DNA of 64,000 nucleotides from Rhodococcus sp. SMB37 (lineage in GTDB: Bacteria; Actinomycetota; Actinomycetes; Mycobacteriales; Mycobacteriaceae), in the NCBI RefSeq assembly GCF_004345605.1, contig NZ_SLVY01000010.1:62001-126000 (forward strand). Reading direction: 5' to 3'. Shown piece by piece: positions 9,028 to 17,067 of this stretch; positions within the stretch are counted from its first letter, which is position 1; each line of letters opens with the position of its first letter. Under the pieces are notes generated by a model. It made no database searches and was not told where the DNA came from. It saw only the letters and a list, made by a program, of their open reading frames with translations. The position numbers and the translations under genes are program-made.

Positions 9028-10431
9028 ATGAGTCGGGACGATCCGAGCAACCGTATCGAGGCCACCCGTATCGAGGCCACCAGCACCGAGGCAACCCGGG
9101 TCGAGGCGACCCGGATGGTCGAGCGTGCTTTGGCAGACGGTGATCTGACCGCGGCGCATGCTGCGGTTGCCGACCTGAGCGTGGAACTGCTCGTCGACGT
9201 GCTCGAGAGGTTGAACAAGACCGACCGCGCGGTGCTCTACCGGTTGCTTCCCAAGGACGAGGCGATGGAGGTGTTCGAGCAGCTGGATCCGAGCCTGCAG
9301 AGCGCCCTCGTCGGGGGTCTGCAGGATGATCAGGTAGCATCGATCTTCGCCGATCTCGAGCCGGACGATCGAGTCGAACTGCTCGACGAGTTGCCGGCCA
9401 CCGTTGCCGCGAAGCTCATGCGCGGACTTCCCTACGACGAACGTGAGTTGACGGCAGCCATCCTCGGCTACCGGCAGGGCGCGCTGGGTCGGCGCATGAG
9501 CCCGGAGTTCGTCTCGTTGCGCCTCGACATGCCCATCGACCGAGCGCTCGCGATCGTCCGGAGCCGCCTCCACGATGCGGAGACGGTCTACACGTTGCCG
9601 GTCGTCGACCGGAACCGGATCCTCGTGGGCGTGGTGGGGCTGCGAGAGCTGATGGGCGCGCCGGCCGACAGCGTCGTCGGCGACATCATGAACGAACCGT
9701 ATTTCGCGCGGGCTACCGATGACGCTGAGGAAGCGGCCCGACGCTGTGCCGAGCTCAAACTGCTGGCGCTGATCGTCGTGGACAGCGAGACACGGCTGGT
9801 GGGTATCCTCACCGTCGACGACGCGCTGGGCATCCTGGAATCGGCCGAGAGCGAGGACCAGGCCCGGATCGGTGGCACCGAGCCCCTGAGGCAGCCGTAT
9901 CTTGCTACTCCCGTGGGGCAACTGGTGCGCTCACGGGTCGTGTGGCTGTTGGTGCTGGCGGTCGGGGCGACGTTGACCGTGCAGGTGCTCGAGGTGTTCG
10001 AATCGACCTTGGAGCAGGCAGTGACGTTGGCGTTGTTCGTGCCGTTGCTGATCGGCACCGGCGGCAACACCGGGAATCAGGCGGCGACCACCGTCACGCG
10101 CGCGTTGGCCCTCGACGACGTGAGTCCCCGCGACATCGGTCGTGTCGTCGTCCGTGAGAGCCGGGTGGGGCTCTCACTCGGGGTGCTGCTCGGAACAGTG
10201 GCGTTCGTGGTCGCGAGTCTCGTCTACGACGCATCGGTGGGAGCAGTGATCGGATTGACGCTGCTCACCGTGTGCACGCTCGCGGCCACCGTCGGTGGGG
10301 TCATGCCGTTGGCAGCCAAAGCGATCCGGGCAGATCCAGCGGTCTTCTCCAATCCGTTCATCACCACGTTCGTTGACGCCACCGGATTGGTGGTGTACTT
10401 CCTCATCGCGAAGGCGGTGCTGGGAATCTGA
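9028..10431 (+). CDS. mgtE: Magnesium channel/transporter MgtE
   Basis: Mg2+-gated Mg2+ channel of the cytoplasmic membrane, 467 residues. The ATG at 9028 is preferred over the GTG at 9004 because GAGGGAG precedes it. The order is a short repeat-rich tail (residues 9-28), a cytosolic MgtE_N domain (about 35-130), two CBS domains (about 135-260, with LPVVDRNRILVGVVG) and five membrane helices from about 295. The ion pathway motif PLLIGTGGNTGNQAAT and the pore Asp in FVDATG of the last helix are intact. It lies on the opposite strand between pxpC and pxpB, which looks like an insertion into a 5-oxoprolinase operon. Confidence 0.95.
   Translation: MSRDDPSNRIEATRIEATSTEATRVEATRMVERALADGDLTAAHAAVADLSVELLVDVLERLNKTDRAVLYRLLPKDEAMEVFEQLDPSLQSALVGGLQDDQVASIFADLEPDDRVELLDELPATVAAKLMRGLPYDERELTAAILGYRQGALGRRMSPEFVSLRLDMPIDRALAIVRSRLHDAETVYTLPVVDRNRILVGVVGLRELMGAPADSVVGDIMNEPYFARATDDAEEAARRCAELKLLALIVVDSETRLVGILTVDDALGILESAESEDQARIGGTEPLRQPYLATPVGQLVRSRVVWLLVLAVGATLTVQVLEVFESTLEQAVTLALFVPLLIGTGGNTGNQAATTVTRALALDDVSPRDIGRVVVRESRVGLSLGVLLGTVAFVVASLVYDASVGAVIGLTLLTVCTLAATVGGVMPLAAKAIRADPAVFSNPFITTFVDATGLVVYFLIAKAVLGI
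9052..9111 (+). repeat. Four tandem 15-bp repeats inside mgtE
   Basis: Four in-frame copies of a 15-bp unit encode RIEAT, RIEAT, STEAT and RVEAT just after the start of MgtE. The first two copies are identical at the DNA level (CGTATCGAGGCCACC) and the others differ by a few bases. This is a recent slippage-type expansion in a part of the protein that is not conserved in the family. Confidence 0.85.
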
Positions 10432-10444
10432 CGCCGCTCGGCGC

Positions 10445-11053
10445 TCAGATCGGCTCGAACCGCACCGCGGTACCGGGACGAAGCAGCGCGGGCGGGGTGC
10501 GGTCCGGTTGCCACAGCACCTGTTGGGTGGTTCCGATCAATTGCCAGCCGCCGGGGGAACTTCGGGGGTAGACGCCGGAGAACTCACCGGCCAGCCCGAC
10601 CGCGCCCGCGGGCACCGAGGTTCGCGGGGAATCGCGCCGCGGTACGTGCAAGCGGCTGTCGCCGCCCGTGAGATATGCGAAGCCGGGAGCGAAACCGCCG
10701 AACGCCACAGTCCAGATGCGGCCGGTGTGCGCGGCGATCACCCCGCTCGCACTCAGCCCGGTTCGTTCACCGACCTCCTCGAGATCGGGCCCGTCGTACC
10801 GGACTTCGATCACCACCTCCGTACCCGGTTCGGTGTCCGCACGCATCGGCGATGTCTCGACGAGCCAGCGGCGTACCGCGTCGGCGTGGGTCGCCTCGGT
10901 ATCGAAACGGACCAGCAGTGTGCGGGCGGCGGGAACCAGGTCGAGGACACCGTGCATTCGCTCCGCATCGAGTGCGCGGAAATGCGCGAGAACGTCGTCG
11001 AGCGAATCCAACTCCGCGAGCATCGCCGAGTCGCCGTTGCGCAGGATTCTCAC
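10445..11053 (-). CDS. pxpB: 5-oxoprolinase subunit B
   Basis: Kinase-like subunit of PxpABC 5-oxoprolinase. The 202 residues start at the GTG 11 bp after pxpA (VRILRNGDSAMLAEL). Typical landmarks are VEVRYDGPDLEEVGERTGLS (about 103-120), then AAHTGRIWTVAFGGFAPGFAYL, RRDSPRTSVPAGAVGLAG and YPRSSPGGWQLIGTT, close to the E. coli YbgJ consensus. Long segments in other frames of the opposite strand are shadows. It ends 13 bp from the mgtE stop, tail to tail. Confidence 0.93.
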   Translation of the reverse strand: MRILRNGDSAMLAELDSLDDVLAHFRALDAERMHGVLDLVPAARTLLVRFDTEATHADAVRRWLVETSPMRADTEPGTEVVIEVRYDGPDLEEVGERTGLSASGVIAAHTGRIWTVAFGGFAPGFAYLTGGDSRLHVPRRDSPRTSVPAGAVGLAGEFSGVYPRSSPGGWQLIGTTQQVLWQPDRTPPALLRPGTAVRFEPI

Positions 11054-11063
11054 GCTCCGCCGC

Positions 11064-11822
11064 CTAGACGAATGCCCGGATGTCGACGTCCTCGGCATCC
11101 AGCAGGGCACGGACAGCCACGGCCATGGCGGTGGCGTCGGGCGAGTCACCGTGGATGCACACGGACTGCGCGTCCACGTGCACATCGCTGCCGTCGATCG
11201 CCGTGACCACACCCTCGGTGACCATCCGCAACACACGCTGGGCCACCACATCCGGGTCGTGCAGCACGGCGCCCGGTTCGCGCCGCGACACCAGGGTGCC
11301 CTCGGGTGTGTACGCGCGGTCGGCGAAAACCTCGGTCACCACGATCAACCCTGCGCGTTCGGCTTCCTCGAGGAACGCCGATCCGGGAAGCCCGAGAACA
11401 GGCAGTGTGGTGTTGTACGAGCGGATCGCCTCCACCACCGCGCGGGCCTGCTCGCGGTGGTGCACGATCGCGTTGTACAGAGCGCCGTGCGGTTTGACGT
11501 AGCTGACTGCCGAACCCGCTGCTCGGGCGAGCCCGTCGAGGGCGCCGATCTGGTAGATGACCTCGGCAGTGAGCTCGGCCGGTTCGACGTCGATGAATCG
11601 CCGACCGAATCCCGTGAGATCGTGGTACCCCACCTGAGCTCCGATGCGCACGGTGTGAACCGCTGCACCCCTGCAGGTTTCGAGCAGGGTCGACGGGTCA
11701 CCTGCGTGGAATCCGCAGGCGATGTTGGCACTCGTGACGAGCGAGAGCATGGTCTCGTCGTCGCCGAGGCGCCACTGCCCGTAGCTTTCGCCCAGGTCAC
11801 TGTTCAGGTCGATACGGGTCAC
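11064..11822 (-). CDS. pxpA: 5-oxoprolinase subunit A (LamB/YcsF family)
   Basis: Large TIM-barrel-like subunit of the PxpABC 5-oxoprolinase, 252 residues, full family length. It begins with the hallmark [11 protein letters not shown] (5-15) and shows [13 protein letters not shown] (about 31-43), [25 protein letters not shown] and [17 protein letters not shown]. 5-Oxoproline forms spontaneously from glutamine and glutamyl peptides; the complex returns it to glutamate. pxpA is first of the pxpAB pair; the gene upstream on the same strand is the GMC oxidase, 21 bp away, so the three could share a transcript. Confidence 0.94.
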   Translation of the reverse strand: MTRIDLNSDLGESYGQWRLGDDETMLSLVTSANIACGFHAGDPSTLLETCRGAAVHTVRIGAQVGYHDLTGFGRRFIDVEPAELTAEVIYQIGALDGLARAAGSAVSYVKPHGALYNAIVHHREQARAVVEAIRSYNTTLPVLGLPGSAFLEEAERAGLIVVTEVFADRAYTPEGTLVSRREPGAVLHDPDVVAQRVLRMVTEGVVTAIDGSDVHVDAQSVCIHGDSPDATAMAVAVRALLDAEDVDIRAFV

Positions 11823-11843
11823 GTGTCCGATTCTAGGCGCGTG

Positions 11844-13439
11844 TCAGATAGTCACCCCGGCGTCCTTCGCGACGATGTTGTCGAGCGCGCGTTCGGCGAC
11901 GGCGGCGATGGTCATCGACGGGTTGCACGCACCGGACTGACCCGGAAGCAATGCGCCGTCGAGCACGTACAGGCCGCGCTGGCCGTGTACTCGTCCGTCG
12001 AGGTCGCAGACGCTGCCCATGCTCGCCCCGCCGAGCGGGTGCCACGTGGACGGCACGATGGCGTTGGTGTCGGTGGCGATGCCTGTATTGCCGACGATCC
12101 TGCGCACCATGGGATCGATGTGGCCGCTCTGGATTGCTGCGTCGCCATCCCTCGGCCAGTGCAGGATCGCGTCGTCGCTCGCGGAGTCGTAGACGAACGA
12201 ACCGCGGCTGTCGCTGATGCCGTAGCCCACGAGCACGGTGCTGCGGGTGTTGAGGCCCATCGCCGGAATCGATGCCTGGATCACCGTGAACGCCGTGTTG
12301 GGGTCGTCCCAGTTCTTGCTGCCGTAGACGACCGGGCCACCCTGCAGTGCGCCGAAGTCCTCACGCATGTCGGACCAGAGGTAGATGCGGTCGGCGTTGC
12401 TGCCCCAGTTGCGTCCGAGATCGTCAGGGAGATCCGGGATCTGACCCTTCTGCGACGCCCGGACCAGAAGTCGGGTCGTGTTGAGGCTACCGGCGGCCAG
12501 GATGAGCGTGTCGGTGGTGAGGATCTTGTTCTCGAGGAGTTTCCCGGAGGTGTCGATCCGGTCGACGTACACGGTCCACCTGCCGTCGGACGCTCGTTCG
12601 ATGTCCTTGACCTCATGCTGGGCCTGGACGGTCACCAGACCTGTCGCCTCGGCAGCGGCGATGTAGGTGACGTCGACGGAATACTTGCCGCCGTTGTTGA
12701 CACCGAGTGCGCCGGAGCCGTCCGTGTACGACGGAGCCATCTCGCCGCGCAGTTCGGCGAGGGCGTAGTCCCAGTCGATCGGCATGGGAATCTTGTCGAG
12801 CGGAAGCCCGGCCTGTTTCACGCGCTCGGCGAAGATCCGCGCGGCGGCGTAGTTGGGGTGGGAGACCAGTTCGTCGGGGGCGGTCGCGAGCCCCAGCATC
12901 CGCGACACCCGCGGGTAGTGGACGCGATTCATGGTGGCCCAGTCGAGCTCGTTCGGGAAGTGGGTGTTGAACACTTCCTCGCTGGGCTGCAACGACATTC
13001 CCTGGTAGACCAGCGAGCCACCGCCGACGCCTGCGGCGCACAGGGCGGTCATGTTCTGTCCGACAACCGCCTCGACCAGGCCGGTGTGCGGCTCGACCAT
13101 GACGGGCCTACCGAAGAGTTCGGGTGCGGAGCGGAACCACAACATGCGCCCGTCGGGTGCGTCGACTCGCGGGAAGGTCGTCGCGTCGGGGCCGGTGGGC
13201 CAGCGCTTTCCCCGTTCGAGAATCGTGACAGGCACGCCGGCTTCGGCCAGGCGCAGTGCGCTCACACCGCCGCCGAACCCGGAGCCGATGACGACGACGC
13301 GGTGTTCTTCGCGTGTCAGCGGAACCTTGTTCGCCCGGGCAGCGATGCCGGTCGAAGCATATGCAGCCGATGATCCCGCCAGCGTCGCGCCGATGGTGGC
13401 TGCGCCTGCGAGAAATGCGCGCCTCGTGATGCTCGACAA
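11844..13439 (-). CDS. choE: Cholesterol oxidase, GMC type (class I), Tat-exported
   Basis: FAD enzyme that oxidises cholesterol and isomerises it to cholest-4-en-3-one outside the membrane. The 531-residue product starts at TTG (no ATG or GTG fits). It has a twin-arginine signal (SITRRAFLAG, then a hydrophobic stretch and AYA), the dinucleotide-binding GSGFGGG near 52, and the GMC active-site pair His467 (in WHPLGG) and Asn506 (in GACNPSMT). These correspond to His447 and Asn485 of the Streptomyces enzyme. A promoter with a good -35 and -10 lies just upstream, overlapping the TetR gene's end. No KstR box was seen here. The symbol follows rhodococcal usage and is a family-level assignment. 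Confidence 0.9.
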   Translation of the reverse strand: MSSITRRAFLAGAATIGATLAGSSAAYASTGIAARANKVPLTREEHRVVVIGSGFGGGVSALRLAEAGVPVTILERGKRWPTGPDATTFPRVDAPDGRMLWFRSAPELFGRPVMVEPHTGLVEAVVGQNMTALCAAGVGGGSLVYQGMSLQPSEEVFNTHFPNELDWATMNRVHYPRVSRMLGLATAPDELVSHPNYAAARIFAERVKQAGLPLDKIPMPIDWDYALAELRGEMAPSYTDGSGALGVNNGGKYSVDVTYIAAAEATGLVTVQAQHEVKDIERASDGRWTVYVDRIDTSGKLLENKILTTDTLILAAGSLNTTRLLVRASQKGQIPDLPDDLGRNWGSNADRIYLWSDMREDFGALQGGPVVYGSKNWDDPNTAFTVIQASIPAMGLNTRSTVLVGYGISDSRGSFVYDSASDDAILHWPRDGDAAIQSGHIDPMVRRIVGNTGIATDTNAIVPSTWHPLGGASMGSVCDLDGRVHGQRGLYVLDGALLPGQSGACNPSMTIAAVAERALDNIVAKDAGVTI

Positions 13440-13496
13440 GCTTCCGTCCCCCTCAGAATGTGCTCGGGCCGGGCGGATGTCCCCCGGCCGCGTGCA

Positions 13497-13525
13497 AAAC
13501 TAGACAGAGTGACCCAAAGTGTCAA
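13497..13525 (-). promoter_or_regulatory. Promoter and possible operator of the GMC cholesterol oxidase
   Basis: Reading the reverse strand, TTGACA (13525-13520), a 17-bp spacer and TAGTTT (13502-13497) form a near-consensus housekeeping promoter about 60 bp before the oxidase start. The inverted repeat TGACCCAAAGTGTCA (13510-13524) covers the -35 side. It is a plausible operator, perhaps for the adjacent TetR protein, whose stop codon lies inside it. Confidence 0.6.
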
Positions 13526-14070
13526 GGTTTTGGCATCGAGGGGCCCAGCCACCGGGTGAGAAACCGTCGCAACTCATCGTCCGAGTGCATCTCAGGGTCG
13601 TCGAACAGAACCACCGACAATCCGAGGACGAGCGCGATATCGGCGATGTCGTCGATCTCGGGAACTGTCTCCGGATACTTCTCGCTCATGGGCGCGAGTA
13701 GCTGTCGCACGACCGGTTTTGCCCGGCTCACCATGCCCGTGTCGAAGAAGGGATGCTCGCGGCCCGAACGGTGCAACGCGGAGAGCACCGGGTTGCCACG
13801 CACCGCAGCTCGTCCCGCGACGAGCAGTTCGACCAGGTACTCGCACGGCGAGCCGGTTCCGTCCAACCGCGTGAGGACATCGTCGAGCCCTCCCAGTGCA
13901 GCGCTCGCGACCGCTTGCGACACCAGATCTTCGCGACTCCCGAATATCGAGTACACGGTCTGCCGGGAGACGCCGGCCGCCTTCGCCACCCCTGCGATGC
14001 TGACGGCATCGAACCCGTCGCGCGTGATGAGCGCGAGCGTCGCGTCGAGAACCTTCGTACGGGAGCGCAT
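13522..14070 (-). CDS. TetR family transcriptional regulator
   Basis: A 182-residue regulator from the ATG at 14070 (a GTG six codons upstream is an alternative). The N-terminal helix-turn-helix reads GFDAVSIAGVAKAAGVSRQTVYSIFGSREDL (within about residues 16-46, standard TetR pattern). The C-terminal ligand domain is not recognisable. It lies directly upstream of the GMC cholesterol oxidase on the same strand, and an inverted repeat overlaps the oxidase promoter at its own stop codon, so the oxidase is a reasonable target. The ligand is unknown. It also follows the zinc ABC operon closely, 28 bp after the permease gene. Confidence 0.85.
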   Translation of the reverse strand: MRSRTKVLDATLALITRDGFDAVSIAGVAKAAGVSRQTVYSIFGSREDLVSQAVASAALGGLDDVLTRLDGTGSPCEYLVELLVAGRAAVRGNPVLSALHRSGREHPFFDTGMVSRAKPVVRQLLAPMSEKYPETVPEIDDIADIALVLGLSVVLFDDPEMHSDDELRRFLTRWLGPSMPKP

Positions 14071-14098
14071 CCGCTGATTGTCCCGCACCGAGCGGACG

Positions 14099-14986
14099 TC
14101 ATGACGCCGGTGCGAGAACCCGCCCAGCGCCCCGGCGACGTTGCGCCGATCCGATCGTCCGGCACACGAGGTAGATGACGAAGGCGATCGTGGTGATGAA
14201 ACTCGACACCGGGACACCGGGTGCGAGCGCGAGCAGGATACCGCCGACAGCCGCGACCTCGGCGAAGACCACCGACAGGACCGTCGCCGCGAGTGGCCCA
14301 CGAGTCACCCGCGCCGCTGCGGCGGCCGGTGTGATGAGCAGCGCCATGACGAGTAGCGCACCGACGATCTGCACACCGAGCGCAGCGGTGATGCCGACGA
14401 GCACCGCGAAGACCATCGAGAGTGCCCGCACCGGCACTCCGCGTGCGGCGGCGACCTCCGGGTCGGTGCTCGCGAAAAGCAGAGGGCGGTACATCAGGAG
14501 CAGGGCGCCGATCACCACCACTGCGCAGCCCGCGAGCAGCGAGATGCCGGTTCCGCCGGGCGCCACGATCTGGCCGGTCAACAGCGAGAACGCCGCGCCG
14601 GTGCGCCCGTCGTACGCCCACAGCAGCAGCACTGCGAGGCCGAGTCCGAAGGCCATGACGACGCCGATCACCGAGTCCCGTTCGCGGGCACGGGTACCGA
14701 GCAACCCGAACAGGATCGCGGCGACCACTGCGCCGACGACCGCACCGAGCCCCACGGACACTCCGACCAATAGGGCTGCGGCGGCGCCGGTGAGCGACAG
14801 TTCGGACGTGCCGTGCACCGAGAACGCCATCTGACGGCTGATGATCAGGGGCCCGATGACGCCGGCGAGGAGACCGAGGATTGCGCCGGAGATCAGCGCC
14901 TGCTGCACGAAGTCGTACTGCAGCAGATCGGCTGTGGCCCGGAAATCGAACAGACGTCCCATTGCGTCCGTGAACTTGCTGCTCAT
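14099..14986 (-). CDS. znuB: Metal (zinc/manganese) ABC transporter permease
   Basis: A 295-residue polytopic membrane protein of the ABC-3 family that forms the channel of a metal uptake system. It has eight to nine hydrophobic helices, with typical signatures FVQQALISGAILGLLAGVIGPL near 21-42, FSVHGTSELSLTGAA, and LVGITAALGVQIVGALLVMALLITP before the C-terminal helices. The start overlaps the ATPase stop by 4 bp (ATGA), so the two are coupled. Zinc rather than manganese is inferred from the His-rich partner proteins; the symbol is by function and not proven. Confidence 0.88.
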   Translation of the reverse strand: MSSKFTDAMGRLFDFRATADLLQYDFVQQALISGAILGLLAGVIGPLIISRQMAFSVHGTSELSLTGAAAALLVGVSVGLGAVVGAVVAAILFGLLGTRARERDSVIGVVMAFGLGLAVLLLWAYDGRTGAAFSLLTGQIVAPGGTGISLLAGCAVVVIGALLLMYRPLLFASTDPEVAAARGVPVRALSMVFAVLVGITAALGVQIVGALLVMALLITPAAAAARVTRGPLAATVLSVVFAEVAAVGGILLALAPGVPVSSFITTIAFVIYLVCRTIGSAQRRRGAGRVLAPAS

Positions 14987-15849
14987 TCGCTGTCTTCCGG
15001 GTGGTGGTGGTGGACGCCTTCGCCGGGACGGAGCCCGCCCGCGCTGCCGAGCGCATCGATGGCGTCGCCCGTGCCGACGACGACGAGCCGCCCCCGCATC
15101 TCGAGCACTTCGACTTCGGTGCGGTACAGCTCGGAGAGCACCTCGGAGGTCATGACCTCCGACGGTGTGCCGATGCGGAACTGGCCGTCGACGAGATACA
15201 GCACTCGATCGACGAGGGGAAGGATCGGATTGATCTCGTGGGTGACGAACAGGACGGCGGTGTCGTGGTCCTTGCGTCGCTGGTCGATGAGCGTCGACAC
15301 GAGATGCTGGTTGGCGAGGTCGAGGCTGAGCAGCGGTTCGTCGCACAGCAGGACCTGCGGATCACCCACGAGCGCCTGCGCCACCCGGAGTCGTTGCTGT
15401 TCTCCGCCGGACAGGTCGCCCACCAGCGCGTTCGCGTACGACTGCGCGCCGACCTGGGCGATTGCGGCGTCCACAGCGGCCTTGCGGCGCTTGAAATGTC
15501 GAATGCCGGTGCCCCACAGGTGCCCGTCCACTCCGAGTCCGACGAGGTCGCGGCCGCGCAGCGGGACACCCACCTCGAGGGTCTTCTGTTGCGGCACGTA
15601 TCCGACGTGGGGGCTGCCGGTGTGGACCGGTGTGTCCGCGATGGTGGCGGTGCCGGCGCTGAGCGGTAGCTGACCGAGCAGGACCTTGAGCAGAGAGGTC
15701 TTTCCGGCGCCGTTCGGCCCGAGGACCGCGACGAACTCTCCGGGATGCACCGCGAGATCGAGGTGGTCCCAGAGGGTACGGTCGCCGAACGCCAATCGGG
15801 CGCCGCTCAGTTCGACCGCGTGGGGATGGTCGGGTAGGGAAGATGTCAC
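14983..15849 (-). CDS. znuC: Metal (zinc/manganese) ABC transporter ATP-binding protein
   Basis: ATPase of the uptake system, 288 residues from the GTG at 15849. Walker A GPNGAGKTSLL (about 47-57), Q-loop YVPQQK, signature LSGGEQQRL, Walker B VLLCDEPLLSLD and the switch His in FVTHE are all intact. The C-terminus ends in a run of four His followed by an acidic tail (GVHHHHPEDSE), which could bind zinc. It lies 41 bp downstream of the binding-protein gene. Confidence 0.93.
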   Translation of the reverse strand: MTSSLPDHPHAVELSGARLAFGDRTLWDHLDLAVHPGEFVAVLGPNGAGKTSLLKVLLGQLPLSAGTATIADTPVHTGSPHVGYVPQQKTLEVGVPLRGRDLVGLGVDGHLWGTGIRHFKRRKAAVDAAIAQVGAQSYANALVGDLSGGEQQRLRVAQALVGDPQVLLCDEPLLSLDLANQHLVSTLIDQRRKDHDTAVLFVTHEINPILPLVDRVLYLVDGQFRIGTPSEVMTSEVLSELYRTEVEVLEMRGRLVVVGTGDAIDALGSAGGLRPGEGVHHHHPEDSE

Positions 15850-15890
15850 CGGGGTCCGCGTTCTCGAGCTGTGGTCAGGGGCTGTGGGGA

Positions 15891-16916
15891 TTACGACGCA
15901 GAATCGAGTCCGGCGGCGAGCGACTCGGCGGTCCGGGTCTGCCACTGAATGTAATCGACTCCCTCGGGGAGGGTCTCGAAAACCTCGACGACGGGAATGC
16001 CCGAAGACTCCGCGGCGGAGCGCATCTCCCGGCTCACCTTGTCCTCGGTCTGCGGATTGTAGAGAAGCACCCCGACCCTCTTGTCCAGCAGCAGTTGCCG
16101 GGTTTCGGCGATGCTCGCGGGCGACGGGTCGGTGCCGTTCTCGATCGCGTTGGTGAAGTCGGTGGGGGTCACGTCGTCGAGACCGGCCGACAGTACGAGG
16201 TAGTGGCCGATGGTCTCGGTCTGCGCGATGGGTGCGTCGGTGTGGGTGTCCGCGATCCGGGTCGTCACGTCGGAGATGCCGTGCAGGCTCTCGTGGAAGG
16301 CGGCGGCGTTGTCGCGATACACCTGAGCGCCGTCCGGGTCGAGCGCGGCGAGCTGCTCGGCGACCGCGTGTGCGACGGCGTCGGCGGTTGCGAGGTCGTA
16401 CCAGAGGTGTTCGTTGATGCCGCCGTGATCGTGACCGTCGTGATCGTGAGCGCTGTCATCGTGTGCGTCCTGCGCCGGGGCTTCGGTCGCGGAGGTGTCG
16501 TTGCTCGTGCCGTGGTCGTGGCCTGAGTGCAGATCGCTGTGTTCACCCGACTCGAACAACGCGAACGCTTCGACGGTGGGGACATCGTCACCGATGGACT
16601 CGAGGATGTCGTCGACGAAGTGGTCGTATCCGCCGCCGTTGAAGACCACCAGCGATGCGTCGCTGATCGCAGCGGCATCGAGCGGGCTGGCTTCGTAGGA
16701 GTGCGGGTCGGCGTTCGGCTCGGAGATCAGCGATTCGACCTCGATACGGTCTCCCGCGACGGCCTGGGCGATCGAGCCCCACACGTTCGTCGACGCGACC
16801 ACGCTCAGGTCGCCGTCCGAGCCCGAGTCGCCGGTCGTGCCGGAGCCACACGCAGCGAGGACGGTCGCGCACGACAGTGTGGCCGCGGCGAGCGCGGCGC
16901 GGGAGGACATACGCAC
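15891..16916 (-). CDS. znuA: Metal-binding lipoprotein of a zinc-type ABC transporter
   Basis: Surface-anchored solute-binding protein, 341 residues from a GTG preceded by AGGAGA. The signal peptide ends in a lipobox (VLAACGSG, Cys23). The fold is the cluster A-I metal-binding type: VVASTNVWGSIAQAVAGD (about 40-57), NADPHSYE with the first metal His, the His-rich loop around 140-170 (HSDLHSGHDHG and HDHDGHDHGG) and NEHLWYDL with the second His. The His-rich loop is characteristic of zinc carriers such as ZnuA. The candidate operator at 16968-17001 lies just upstream. Confidence 0.92.
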   Translation of the reverse strand: MRMSSRAALAAATLSCATVLAACGSGTTGDSGSDGDLSVVASTNVWGSIAQAVAGDRIEVESLISEPNADPHSYEASPLDAAAISDASLVVFNGGGYDHFVDDILESIGDDVPTVEAFALFESGEHSDLHSGHDHGTSNDTSATEAPAQDAHDDSAHDHDGHDHGGINEHLWYDLATADAVAHAVAEQLAALDPDGAQVYRDNAAAFHESLHGISDVTTRIADTHTDAPIAQTETIGHYLVLSAGLDDVTPTDFTNAIENGTDPSPASIAETRQLLLDKRVGVLLYNPQTEDKVSREMRSAAESSGIPVVEVFETLPEGVDYIQWQTRTAESLAAGLDSAS

Positions 16917-16967
16917 TGGTGTTCTCTCCTGGGTCGGGGGCGCAGGAAGGTGGTGAGGCCACCCTAA

Positions 16968-17001
16968 CGCTATTGGAAACCGTTACCGTTCCACTTTAGC
17001 G
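16968..17001. promoter_or_regulatory. Inverted-repeat operator between znuA and a LacI-type gene
   Basis: Nested inverted repeats: CGCTA and TAGCG form the outer arms, TGGAA (16974-16978) and TTCCA (16989-16993) the inner arms, with a tandem ACCGTT in the centre. It lies 51 bp before the znuA start and 66 bp before the LacI-type gene. It could be the Zur site of the zinc operon or the operator of the LacI-type protein; the sequence does not decide. The surrounding 150 bp hold no gene. Confidence 0.45.
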
Positions 17002-17067
17002 GACGATTTTGCGTATTCTTCCCAACCCGCCTGGTCGTGAGCATCGCCACAGGACTACGGTCCGATC

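Noticed and set aside
10668-13373. A 901-codon open frame on the plus strand
   Set aside because: It is antisense to pxpB, pxpA and the GMC cholesterol oxidase, all of which have clear family motifs. The translated text is low-complexity and matches nothing; long shadow frames are normal at this GC content.
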